Of a stretch of DNA of 64,000 nt, positions 9,201 to 16,782 are shown one piece after another (the stretch's first letter is position 1; each line of letters begins with the position of its first letter). The notes beneath the pieces were generated by a model. That model worked only from the letters and a program-made list of their open reading frames with translations. It did no database searches and was not told the origin of the DNA. This DNA is from an uncultured Erythrobacter sp. (GTDB taxonomy: Bacteria > Pseudomonadota > Alphaproteobacteria > Sphingomonadales > Sphingomonadaceae), in assembly GCA_947502815.1 (NCBI GenBank), contig CANNBH010000001.1, positions 930,001-994,000 of the forward strand, written 5' to 3'. The position numbers and the translations under genes were made by a program.

Positions 9201-10541
9201 CGCGAATTGAAAAACTGGGTGCGCGGCGAAGCCTTTGATGAGGACCTTTCAGGCGAAACCAAGCCATTTGAAGAGTTCGTCAATGTCCATGAGGGCACTC
9301 CGGGCCGGGTAGGCTGTCTCCAGCTGCGCGGTGAGTATCTCTTTGTTGCCGAAGGCAGCGGCGGTTTCCGCGCCTATGACGTCGCATCGATCGCTAATAA
9401 GGGCGTCTCAGAGCGCATCATAACCGCGCCGTTCTCGCCTTTGGGACAAGACACGCATGTCAGCAGCGAAAATGCGACATGTATGGCGCTGGCAACAAAC
9501 CAGCCCATCGCGCCAGAGCGCAACACGCCGCAAATGCGCGAAGTGAACCAAGAACAGCCGTTCCTGCCGATCTACAATTATGCAGCTGTGACCGACGCGG
9601 TTGAAGGCCTGATCATGGTTGATGTGAACACATTGGCCGATGGCGAATTCCGCGATAACTTCTTTGAGCGTCTGGAATATTCAGACGGGTCGGATGCGTG
9701 GAACCCAGACGGCGTGCTGAACGGGGCCAACCACATCCACCTCGCCGGTGAAATCGCCTATATTACGGCGGATCGCGGTTTGATCGTGGTGGATCTGTCC
9801 GATCCTAAATCACCGCAACTTGCCGCGGTGCGTGATCTGACTGATGCCCGGGCCAGCGCGATCCAGTTCCGCTATTTGTGGGTCAGTGATGCGGAGGGTG
9901 TAAAACTGTTCGACGTGACCGATCTGCGCAATCCGATTGCGGTGCCAGAAGCTACCTATCCGCTTGCGGATGCTCGCCGGATCTATGTGGCGCGCACCTA
10001 TGCCTATGTCGCGGCGAAGGGTGATGGGTTGGTCATTTTGGATGTTGAGAACCCGCGTGCGCCGGTTCTGCAGCAACAGGTGACATTGGATGGGACACTC
10101 AACGATGCGGAGGATGTGATCGTTGCATCCACCAACGCGTCGCTGTTCGCCTATGTCGCCGATGGCCGCAACGGGATGAAGGTGCTCCAACTCACCAGCC
10201 CAGAAAGCCAGCGCAATTTTTATGGCTTTAGCCCAGCGCCAAGGCCCGAATTGATCGCCTTTGCCGAAACGCCGTCGCCTGCGATTGCTTTGTCTAAAGG
10301 CATCGACCGCGACCGCGCGGTTGATGAAACCGGGGGGCAAATGGCGGTGTTTGGCAGACTAGGATCGCGGCCCTTTACACGGGACGAAATGGAGCGGTTG
10401 TTTATGACCCGTTCGGGTGTGCCGTGGCGCGTGACTGATGAGGTCAATATGGACCGTTGGGTTGGCCGCGGGGTTGGCCCGCTGCGCCGCAATGCCGATA
10501 TTGACGAAGGGCCAGATGGCGGGGCCTTGGGCGGCGACTAA
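6270..10541 (+). CDS. Decaheme cytochrome c fused to LVIVD-repeat beta-propeller
   Basis: The product has 1423 residues with a signal peptide (about residues 10-32, ending ETQAA). Ten CXXCH haem sites lie at residues 67, 89, 167, 350, 450, 637, 664, 783, 794 and 900. A His/Asp/Gly-rich insert is found near residues 395-430. From about residue 1040 to 1330 the sequence changes to repeats of the LVIVD type (GLIVVDLSDPKSP near 1169, GVKLFDVTDLRNP near 1209, GLVILDVENPRAP near 1252), which build beta-propellers in surface proteins. It is the last gene of the operon and overlaps the barrel gene by one base. The likely role is terminal electron transfer at or outside the outer membrane, with the propeller giving substrate or partner binding. 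Location and electron acceptor are inferred. No catalytic residues of nitrite, hydroxylamine or tetrathionate enzymes were recognised. Confidence 0.85.
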   Translation: MLTTSRLSPQYALLAIAALLLGLSVFQSETQAADKETPTYRDYSLVIAPPAPARQSQAEMDAKSEGCYTCHLQTDAPTMHTTPAVRLGCTDCHGGNASVQGNSDLPQDHPDYVAARDSAHVLPKYPDSWHFPSSANPERSYALLNQESPEFVKFVNPSDYRVAREACGSCHIQSIEAAERSIMATGAMLWGGATYNNGILPFKNYMLGEAYTRSGDPAVISGQANVISSPGDGEDGELTDAQRARGVLSELYPLPTWHVIPPADVFRVFERGGRTILSQFPEVGIPNPTGLIQRLEEPGRPDLKQSNRGPGTGLRVAIPALNIHKTRLNDPFTWFMGTNDQPGDYRHSGCASCHVIYANDREPRHSLVYAQYGRDGQTITVDPTINTQMQEEHGYDSHSGDDSAGGHGGLRQPGESYDDHNGDGHGEAPVRESGHPLQHVFTRSIPTSQCMSCHMHQPNIFLNSYLGYTMWDYESDAPFMWPGPENTTPRPEGMSDEEYEEFYQTQRFPTAEEVRAILDRNPEAAAAKGLWGDLDFLRNVYDLNSELEHTQFADYHGHGWNFRAIFKRDRDGNMLDAEGEILRPSEAGDTPEEAAYHDERWRQRWRRDGEGQFVEPGTNPGESVHMMSIHAEIGMQCVDCHFEQDTHGNGLIYGEVANAIEIGCKDCHGTADEYPTLRTSGPAAPPEGHNLALLRNPDGQRRFEWMENEEGRRVLIQRSLVDPELQWEMSLVRDSVDPATPVFNARAARSKLMSRYGAETGNFEFGTGIEESDRAHQDEEMACFTCHLSWTTSCGGCHLPIEANWKTKSHRYEGGSTRNFASYNPQVARDQMFQLGVHQTTKGNQTAPVRSSSALVLSSTNINRERIYVQQPPISAIGFSSQAFAPHFPHTVRLNETKTCTDCHLSEEEDNNAIMSQLLLLGTNYVNFVGMHAWTGLEGGLTAVRVTEYDEPQAVIGSYLHRYSTPDYWQMHVEDNGRELKNWVRGEAFDEDLSGETKPFEEFVNVHEGTPGRVGCLQLRGEYLFVAEGSGGFRAYDVASIANKGVSERIITAPFSPLGQDTHVSSENATCMALATNQPIAPERNTPQMREVNQEQPFLPIYNYAAVTDAVEGLIMVDVNTLADGEFRDNFFERLEYSDGSDAWNPDGVLNGANHIHLAGEIAYITADRGLIVVDLSDPKSPQLAAVRDLTDARASAIQFRYLWVSDAEGVKLFDVTDLRNPIAVPEATYPLADARRIYVARTYAYVAAKGDGLVILDVENPRAPVLQQQVTLDGTLNDAEDVIVASTNASLFAYVADGRNGMKVLQLTSPESQRNFYGFSPAPRPELIAFAETPSPAIALSKGIDRDRAVDETGGQMAVFGRLGSRPFTRDEMERLFMTRSGVPWRVTDEVNMDRWVGRGVGPLRRNADIDEGPDGGALGGD

Positions 10542-10698
10542 GTTTCGAAGGTTGGCAGGGAGTGCGAGCACGTGCCTGCTATGCAAACTTCCGATGTCGC
10601 TCCAAACGGAGACGTAGGATCAGACTCGGCTCTGTCGGAGCCCTCTCAGGTTCGGCAATTTGACGATGTGTCACAGCCCCTCTGACCAGAGCGGCTGA

Positions 10699-11568
10699 TT
10701 AGGTACGTTCTGCAAACAAGCCTTGCATCATCGGTTTGAGATGATCTTCAAATCGCGCCAATGTTTGCCAATGGCCTACCGGTTGAAAATGCGACACGAG
10801 CGTGCCGTTCTTCCATAAATGGAGACTGTAAAACGGAGGCTCTGCCGCCACGATCGGCCTGTGATCCGCTGTGTCGATATCCATAGGCCGCAAATCCAAG
10901 GCCACCGCGGGCGCAACAGCCGGCGTAACGCTTAAGGGAATGCCTTCGACCACGGAATGCAATGGCCGATGCAAATGACCAGCCTGAATTGAGATGATCT
11001 GCTTGTGCCCGGCAACAGTGTCATGAAACCGCTGAAACCAAGCCTCATGCGGTTTCGGATCCATCCAATCAATTCCAGCCACCACTGGCGGATGGTGAAC
11101 AAACAGGACGGTTGGTGTGTCTGGGTGCTCTTTCAATTCGCGAGCCAACCAGGCGGCGCGAGTTTCACAAAAGGCGCCACCATGGCGGCCCGGTTCAAAC
11201 GAATCGAGACACAAAATCCGAAGCCCAACGCACTCGATCGCAAATTGCACAAAACCATCGGCGGTTGGGCATTCAGGGAATGCCTTCAACATCGTTTCCC
11301 GGTCATCGTGGTTGCCGGGGATGATATGAACAGGAAAGGGGCAATCCTCAATCAGGCCGCGTATTCGAGTGTAGGAATCGGCGAGGCCGCCATCAGCAAG
11401 ATCACCCGACAAAATCAGCATATCCGGCATAACCGGCTGGCTAAGCAAATGGCCTAGGACATTGCGAAAGCGGACAAAATTGAACTCATTTTCGCCGGCC
11501 TCAGGCTCAAAACCCACGTGGGTATCGGTGATTTGCGCTATCAGTACGCCGCTGTTGCCATCTTCCAT
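10699..11568 (-). CDS. Class III cyclic-nucleotide phosphodiesterase (CpdA-like metallophosphoesterase)
   Basis: The product has 289 residues and carries the full dimetal phosphoesterase signature in order: D-x-H (QITDTHVG), GD (SGDLADGG), GNHD (PGNHDDRE), the H of FVHHPP, and GHLH (AGHLHRPLH). Spacing and length match class III cAMP phosphodiesterases such as CpdA, which hydrolyse cyclic nucleotides to nucleoside monophosphates in the cytoplasm. No signal peptide is present. It is the fourth gene of a minus-strand operon, two bases after the FHA-decahaem gene. The first gene of that operon encodes a protein with two cyclic-nucleotide-binding domains, so local signal removal is a natural role. 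Other substrates of this fold (for example phosphodiesters or Ap4A) cannot be excluded. Confidence 0.8.
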   Translation of the reverse strand: MEDGNSGVLIAQITDTHVGFEPEAGENEFNFVRFRNVLGHLLSQPVMPDMLILSGDLADGGLADSYTRIRGLIEDCPFPVHIIPGNHDDRETMLKAFPECPTADGFVQFAIECVGLRILCLDSFEPGRHGGAFCETRAAWLARELKEHPDTPTVLFVHHPPVVAGIDWMDPKPHEAWFQRFHDTVAGHKQIISIQAGHLHRPLHSVVEGIPLSVTPAVAPAVALDLRPMDIDTADHRPIVAAEPPFYSLHLWKNGTLVSHFQPVGHWQTLARFEDHLKPMMQGLFAERT

Positions 11569-11570
11569 AA

Positions 11571-13358
11571 TCAGCGTCTTAAACTGCTTAAGATCGCAGC
11601 GACAGAATCGTTGCCATCATTTGACGGGTGATCTTCGGGCCGCCACGGCATCGTGGGTGTGTGATAGCCATGGCACATGGCGCAACCTGACGGCGTAATT
11701 TCCTCGGTTTGCACGGCCGTTTCACCTAAATGGCAATCACGGCAGCTTTCAAGATCAGGTATCAATAGATCCGTAGCAGCGTCAGACGTGTCAGCGGCGT
11801 GGCAATCGGCGCATTCGGCAACATCGTCGCCATGCGCAGCGTGATCGAAATAACCGCCAAGCAGGAATCGATCCGGCAGATTGACCGGGGTGAGATCGCG
11901 CCGCCCATTGGTGCTGGTTGGAATGTGGCATTCGCCGCAAACGCCGGTTGGCTCAAGCGCGCGATTGATCGCGATATAGGCGCTCATGGGGCGTCCAAAA
12001 TTGGTGTAGTATGCGCCGCCTCTGGCAAATTGCCCTGGACGATTGCGGCCTGAAGCCACCGCACGGCTTGGCCCGCGATCCATAGTCGCCAAATCGGCCA
12101 TCAGATCATCGACATCGCCGTGCCGCAGCGATCGGAAATTGGGGCCGTTGCGATCGAACACGAGGCTGTGGCAACTTTCACAAGCTGGCTCCATTTCGAT
12201 AGGGGCAAAACCAACCCCGTCTTCGTCTTCCTCATGGCAATTGCTGCATTCCAGCGGAGCACCATATTTGCCGATGCTCATCGCCATGCGCGCGACGCCG
12301 CCATTATCGGACATGTGAATGTCATGCGGAAAGATCAGACCACTCATTTCACTCACGTCTTGATCAAGGGAAACGCGTGTTGGCTCCTCATCGAAATGGG
12401 CGGTGTAGAATTGCGGGCGGAATTGAGGGTGCTTCTTGCCAAAATCCGCTGCGTTGCCGAACGAAGGCTTGCTCAGTCTTGCGTCAAGTTCATCGTGACA
12501 ATCTGAGCAGAATTGCTCGGTCGCGGCTTCGAGTTTGACCGGACCTTCGTGTTCAGAATGGCAAGAGACGCAGCCCAGCGGGCCTTCCTTGCCCAATGTT
12601 TCAGCGATTTGCCATTGGATCGAATCGCCCGTGCTGAGCGGGGCCATACCCTCTGCAAGGCGGGGCATTTCGGCGTGCTCGCCCAATTCTTCGTGACAGG
12701 TCAGGCAAGTTTCATCTTGCACTGAAACGAAGGGCGTCGCGTGACAGGCCTCGCAATTGCCCTCCAATTCGTGGTGCGCCAAGCTCAGTTCGCCGGCACT
12801 CCATGTCGCATCGAAGAGCACTTGGCCCTGAGCGAGATTTTCTGGATCGTTCTCAACCGGTTCGCGCGTCAGATGCGTGAAGATCGGCACTGACAACAGC
12901 AGTACCACAATAAGCGCGGCTGATGCCCAAGCCATAAGCCGCTTGCTGGGCAGAGCGCTGGCCAAGGCGAAGTTTTGCAACGCATCGCCAGCGCCTTCGT
13001 CTTTCTCCGCCTGCTTGATAACAATCTCTACCGGACCGTCGCCATCGCGCGATATTGCAAGCCGCGACGAACCCAGCGACAATTCTGCACCGACGTTCGG
13101 GTCAATTTCAACGCTCGTTTCGGTGCGGCCATCGATGCCAAAGCCAAGCCCGCCCACCGATTCAATCGCCAACATTCCCCCGCCCGCATCGCTTAAGCGG
13201 ACATGGCGTTGTTCGACCGCCAGATCGGGCAGGTGGATGTCGTTTTCAGATGCGCGACCAATGCTGACTTCGGTTTGGTCCAGCGTGCGATCGCGGGTAA
13301 TTTCCCGCCCTGCAGCGGTGAAATCAATGGTGCGGATCAGGAATGACACAATGCCCAC
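11571..13358 (-). CDS. FHA domain - transmembrane - decaheme cytochrome c fusion
   Basis: The product has 595 residues in three parts. Residues 28-105 resemble a forkhead-associated domain (VSIGRASENDIHLPD with the conserved Gly-Arg). The Ser-x-x-His element that contacts phosphothreonine reads VEQRH, with Glu in place of Ser, so classic pThr binding is doubtful. Residues 140-162 form one membrane helix. The remainder should be periplasmic and has ten CXXCH haem sites starting at residues 202, 218, 263, 284, 371, 393, 474, 516, 539 and 559. The protein thus joins a cytoplasmic FHA-like domain to a periplasmic haem wire. A GTG at 13358 is the first start; a second GTG at 13349 has better ribosome-binding-site spacing. 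It lies one base after the cytochrome b gene and probably accepts electrons from it. Confidence 0.85.
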   Translation of the reverse strand: MGIVSFLIRTIDFTAAGREITRDRTLDQTEVSIGRASENDIHLPDLAVEQRHVRLSDAGGGMLAIESVGGLGFGIDGRTETSVEIDPNVGAELSLGSSRLAISRDGDGPVEIVIKQAEKDEGAGDALQNFALASALPSKRLMAWASAALIVVLLLSVPIFTHLTREPVENDPENLAQGQVLFDATWSAGELSLAHHELEGNCEACHATPFVSVQDETCLTCHEELGEHAEMPRLAEGMAPLSTGDSIQWQIAETLGKEGPLGCVSCHSEHEGPVKLEAATEQFCSDCHDELDARLSKPSFGNAADFGKKHPQFRPQFYTAHFDEEPTRVSLDQDVSEMSGLIFPHDIHMSDNGGVARMAMSIGKYGAPLECSNCHEEDEDGVGFAPIEMEPACESCHSLVFDRNGPNFRSLRHGDVDDLMADLATMDRGPSRAVASGRNRPGQFARGGAYYTNFGRPMSAYIAINRALEPTGVCGECHIPTSTNGRRDLTPVNLPDRFLLGGYFDHAAHGDDVAECADCHAADTSDAATDLLIPDLESCRDCHLGETAVQTEEITPSGCAMCHGYHTPTMPWRPEDHPSNDGNDSVAAILSSLRR

Positions 13359-13359
13359 C

Positions 13360-14229
13360 TCACCAATAATAAAACACGCTCACGACATGCGCGAGCAGCG
13401 CGGCGAGCAAAGCAATGGTCGCCGGAATATGGATGAACAGCCAAATTTCGAGCAGTGCCCGAATGCGAAGATGGCGGCGAATTTGAGCCAGTTGATCGGA
13501 GCGTTTGGCCAGAAGGCTGCGCACGCGTTCCTCTGCCCCATCTGCAGTGTTGTGTTCTGGAAGGCTGGCCAAGGCGCGCTTTGTCGCGCAGCCGGGATAA
13601 GCCCCGGTCAACCGCGCCAAAGCTCCGCCGTAAAAGACGTTCTGTTCCAAAGCAGAAATCACCAAATCAGACTTGTCCCGGTCAAGTGGCTGAGCTGCGC
13701 TCTCCAATTGACGGTCCAGCGCGGTCAGCGCCTCGAGCATTTGGGCGCGGGTCAATTCCTTGCGGTTGGAAGACAATGTGCTGGGCAAGGTGGCGTATAC
13801 TATAACACCGTAAATCCCGGTGATGATCACGATCAACATCAAGACATAGGCGAGCGTGTGAACGTTCCAGCCTATCTGAAAGCCGGTGTGCAGCGTGCCC
13901 ACCACGATCAGAGCAAGGCCGAGATAAACATGCGCGCTGGTCCACGCCTTGAGGCTCCATTGCCCCGTCGTCATTTTGCGCTTTCGAATGCCCAAGAGAG
14001 AAAGCCAAACGATCAAGCCCAGACCAATCGTCCCGAGCGTGTACCCGTACCAGCTGCCCCCATTGGGCCGCGGTTCTTGGTCGATCATCACATAGCCAAG
14101 CCCGCTGACGATGCAGAGTACGAGCGCGATCCAAAGCCAGCGAAACCTTTTGTGCTTTAGGAAGCTGACATGATCGGCATTGCGCCGGCGTTCATCCTGG
14201 CTGAATCGGTTTTTAGGAGTTGTCGCCAT
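13360..14229 (-). CDS. Diheme b-type membrane cytochrome
   Basis: The product has 289 residues and about five membrane helices (near 31-50, 61-80, 99-117, 124-146 and 262-285). Histidines are placed as expected for two haems b held across the bilayer: H100 and H114 (14 apart) in one helix, H267 and H281 (again 14 apart) in the last helix, and H124 as an extra candidate. A cytoplasmic or periplasmic insert of about 110 residues (150-260) separates helix 4 from helix 5. The ATG overlaps the stop of the upstream FAD/Fe-S gene (TGATG), and the FHA-decahaem gene follows after one base. I infer that it moves electrons from the cytoplasmic four-cluster ferredoxin domain to the periplasmic decahaem domain. 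Whether it also oxidises or reduces quinone cannot be read from the sequence. Confidence 0.75.
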   Translation of the reverse strand: MATTPKNRFSQDERRRNADHVSFLKHKRFRWLWIALVLCIVSGLGYVMIDQEPRPNGGSWYGYTLGTIGLGLIVWLSLLGIRKRKMTTGQWSLKAWTSAHVYLGLALIVVGTLHTGFQIGWNVHTLAYVLMLIVIITGIYGVIVYATLPSTLSSNRKELTRAQMLEALTALDRQLESAAQPLDRDKSDLVISALEQNVFYGGALARLTGAYPGCATKRALASLPEHNTADGAEERVRSLLAKRSDQLAQIRRHLRIRALLEIWLFIHIPATIALLAALLAHVVSVFYYW

Positions 14230-16673
14230 CAGTCGACATCCTCCGTCAGCTTGGTGAAGGTGAGGAATTTATCTGGCGAAACGCGAATTGCTGCGCCTGT
14301 CGGGCAGGCCCGTACGCAGGCAGGGCCGCCGTCAATGCCAGAGCACATATCGCATTTGATCGCTTGCTTGGGCTGTTCTGGATCGCCGTTTTCTTTGCGC
14401 CAGGCATAGGATGCCTCACCCGGTCCCGGCCCGCTGCCAAAGAACAACCATTTCAACAGCGAAGGCTTTTCAGGAGGCTTAGGATCCATCCTGATCACGC
14501 CATAGGGGCAGTTGCGTTGGCAATTGCCGCAGCCAATGCAAGTGTCGTCGATGACCACTTCGCCATCAGGTCCGCGTTTGATCGCGTTGGGCGGGCAATC
14601 GGCCATGCAATGCGGGTGTTCGCAGTGGCGGCATGACGTTGGCACGTGAAGGTGCGCGTAAGTGCGCCCGGCTTCACGGTCCAGCCGCGAAAGGCCTTCA
14701 TGCGCATCGGCGCATGCCTTTTCGCAATTGTCACAGCCAATGCAGAGTTTTTCATCGATCAACAAAACGTCGGTCGCTTCGCCCAATCCTTCATCGACGA
14801 GGAATTGCGCCGTTTCAGAATAGAGATCGACCGCGCTGCCAAAATTGTCCTTGCGGCTTTCGATAAAGGCGTTGGTTTTGCGCCGCCCTTCCATCTCTGT
14901 CAGCGCTTTTTCGCGCAGCGCAGGGTTGTTATCGAGAAGGGCTGCAAATTTTTCGCCGGGAAGGCGGATGGCCTCTGCCTTGATCGCGGCTTTAACCGTC
15001 GCTGTGCGCGCAGATCCATCGATTGCGGCCATTTCGCCCACATAACTGCCCGCAGGCAGGTATGAGAGAAACACCGGCTTATCGCCGATTGCTTTTTCTA
15101 CGATCATCGACCCACGGCGAATGATATAGACGTCTTGGTCTGCATCGCCCTCTTTGATCAAGACCTGACCGGCTTTCACGTCCATAACTTCGGCTGCTTC
15201 TACCAGCGGAGCGATGTCATTTGGTGTCAGGCCCGAACCAAACATTTGCAGCAATTGCCGTTCAACTGCGATCCGGTTCACCGCTTCGGCGGCTTCGGGT
15301 GACGTTGCAATCAGTTTCAGCGCCGCGTTGCGCGCCAGCTCAATCGCCACCACCGGTTCAGCGGCACGAATGGTTGACCCGCGGCGTCTACCCGAGATCA
15401 GGCCAACTTCGCCAAAGATAGAGCCTTGGTCAATTGGCACTGTGATCGATGGGTCATTCGGATTGATTTCAACAGAAACCGACCCTTCGGCAATTGCAAA
15501 CAGCGAAGAACCCGGGTCGTTGCGACGGAAGATCGCTTCGCCTGGTTCAAAGGAATGGACATCGGAATCCAGCATCAATTCGCGCAATTGTAACGTTGAG
15601 AGGCCTTTTAGAACCGACACATTGCCGCCAAACACATCGAGCCAATGCTCAACCGAATGATTGCCGGGCAGGGCCCCAAATTTCTCTGAAAGAATTGGTT
15701 CATCCGCCGGTTTCAGATCGGTGTTCCCGTTGAGGAATTCGATCACGTCATAGCCCTGATTCATACAGTGCTTGATAAGCGGATAACCAGCCAGAGCGCC
15801 GATGACGTGAATGCCCGGAGCGGTCGATTCAAACGCAGGCGTCAGTTTAGGAAAAGCGCTGCGGTCTTCGCTCGAAAACTCGATCCCCATCGATTCCACA
15901 AAGCCGCGCGGCGGTTGTGACCCTGTGCGCGCAATGATGCGGTTGCAGGGAATGGTTTCTTCACCGTCGCGGGTTTCAAGAACCAGTTCGCCGTCTTTTA
16001 CACCCGCTGGGCTGGTTTCGCGGCGAACGCTGATCCGGCCGTCTTTCTCTGCCTCTTCGAGCAAGGAAACATTGGCGGCTTTCGCGCGGGCAAAACTGTC
16101 GCGGCGATTGAGGATGGTGACGACATTGCGTTGTGCATCATCGGCGGCAAGGCCAAGCGCGTTTTCAATGCCCGCATCACCCGATCCCACAACGGTGATA
16201 TGTTCATCATAATATTCGCCGGGGTCATCCAATTGGTATTGGATCATCTGGTGATCTGAACCCGGGCAGCGCAGCATATTGGGATTGCCTTGCGTGCCGA
16301 TCGCCAGCACGATCGCCTCTGCGCGCAAAGTCTTGCCGTTTTTCAAAGTGATCGTGAAATCACCTTTTTGGCCTTCGACTTTGCTGACTTCGCCGTTCAA
16401 TTCGACGTTGATTTTTTGGGCGTCAGACTGCTCATCCCAGGTGCCTAGGATCGTCTCGCGCTTACCGGCATCAAAATCCAGATCACTGCGCAGCACCAAG
16501 TTGGACGGCGTTGCCATCACGTGCTTGCCCTTTTGGTACTTGTAGATCGTGTCCGACAGATGGTCTGTCTTTTCGATCAATACATGAGACATACCTAGAG
16601 CGGCCGCACGTCCTGCAGCACTCAAACCGGCTGGGCCGGAGCCAACTATGGCGACTTTATACAAGTCAGACAA
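14229..16673 (-). CDS. FAD/NAD(P) oxidoreductase with two cNMP-binding domains and four [4Fe-4S] clusters
   Basis: Residue numbers below count from the alternative upstream ATG (16706). The first 330 residues are a thioredoxin-reductase-like flavoprotein: the FAD motif VAIVGSGPAGLSAAG (18-32), a second Rossmann motif TVVGSGDAGIENA (171-183) and a C-terminal FAD loop GIHVIGALAG. Two cyclic-nucleotide-binding domains follow, about 370-465 and 495-595. The second keeps the phosphate-binding cassette GEMA...ARTA (557-569). Sixteen cysteines in DmsB/NrfC-type spacing (655-665, 692-704, 723-733, 785-801) should bind four [4Fe-4S] clusters. I prefer a TTG start (16673) that lies four bases after a run of nine G, an ideal ribosome-binding site; the ATG start would put that run inside the coding region. 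It heads the operon and should feed the adjacent cytochrome b. No Cys-x-x-Cys redox disulfide is seen in the flavoprotein part. Confidence 0.85.
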   Translation of the reverse strand: MSDLYKVAIVGSGPAGLSAAGRAAALGMSHVLIEKTDHLSDTIYKYQKGKHVMATPSNLVLRSDLDFDAGKRETILGTWDEQSDAQKINVELNGEVSKVEGQKGDFTITLKNGKTLRAEAIVLAIGTQGNPNMLRCPGSDHQMIQYQLDDPGEYYDEHITVVGSGDAGIENALGLAADDAQRNVVTILNRRDSFARAKAANVSLLEEAEKDGRISVRRETSPAGVKDGELVLETRDGEETIPCNRIIARTGSQPPRGFVESMGIEFSSEDRSAFPKLTPAFESTAPGIHVIGALAGYPLIKHCMNQGYDVIEFLNGNTDLKPADEPILSEKFGALPGNHSVEHWLDVFGGNVSVLKGLSTLQLRELMLDSDVHSFEPGEAIFRRNDPGSSLFAIAEGSVSVEINPNDPSITVPIDQGSIFGEVGLISGRRRGSTIRAAEPVVAIELARNAALKLIATSPEAAEAVNRIAVERQLLQMFGSGLTPNDIAPLVEAAEVMDVKAGQVLIKEGDADQDVYIIRRGSMIVEKAIGDKPVFLSYLPAGSYVGEMAAIDGSARTATVKAAIKAEAIRLPGEKFAALLDNNPALREKALTEMEGRRKTNAFIESRKDNFGSAVDLYSETAQFLVDEGLGEATDVLLIDEKLCIGCDNCEKACADAHEGLSRLDREAGRTYAHLHVPTSCRHCEHPHCMADCPPNAIKRGPDGEVVIDDTCIGCGNCQRNCPYGVIRMDPKPPEKPSLLKWLFFGSGPGPGEASYAWRKENGDPEQPKQAIKCDMCSGIDGGPACVRACPTGAAIRVSPDKFLTFTKLTEDVD

Positions 16674-16782
16674 TCTACCCCCCCCCTTTGGATAGATTTC
16701 ACACAATTCCTACCATAAGGAAAGTGTTCCCCATTGCCAGCAACAATTGCCGTTTTCTGCACCACTTGCTAGTGAAAACGAC
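16674..16782. promoter_or_regulatory. Divergent promoter region with G9/C9 tract
   Basis: This short region separates the minus-strand electron-transfer operon from ccmI and must carry both promoters. Positions 16678-16686 are nine consecutive C on the plus strand (G9 on the message strand of the FAD/Fe-S gene), immediately before its TTG start. The run forms the Shine-Dalgarno and is also a slippage-prone homopolymer. Confidence 0.5.

Noticed and set aside
1023..10541. Naming operon A as MtrCAB or as a nitrogen-cycle cytochrome system
   Set aside because: Heme counts and the barrel suggest analogy only; no MtrA/MtrB/MtrC signature and no catalytic motif of hydroxylamine or nitrite enzymes were found.
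10628..10642. GGCTC-tgtcg-GAGCC hairpin between the two convergent redox operons
   Set aside because: Only 5 bp of stem and no T-run on either side; too weak to call a terminator.
12877..14160. 427-residue plus-strand frame opposite the FHA-decaheme and cytochrome b genes
   Set aside because: It lies antisense to two genes with clear motifs, shows no family signature and has a biased composition expected from a shadow frame in GC-rich DNA.
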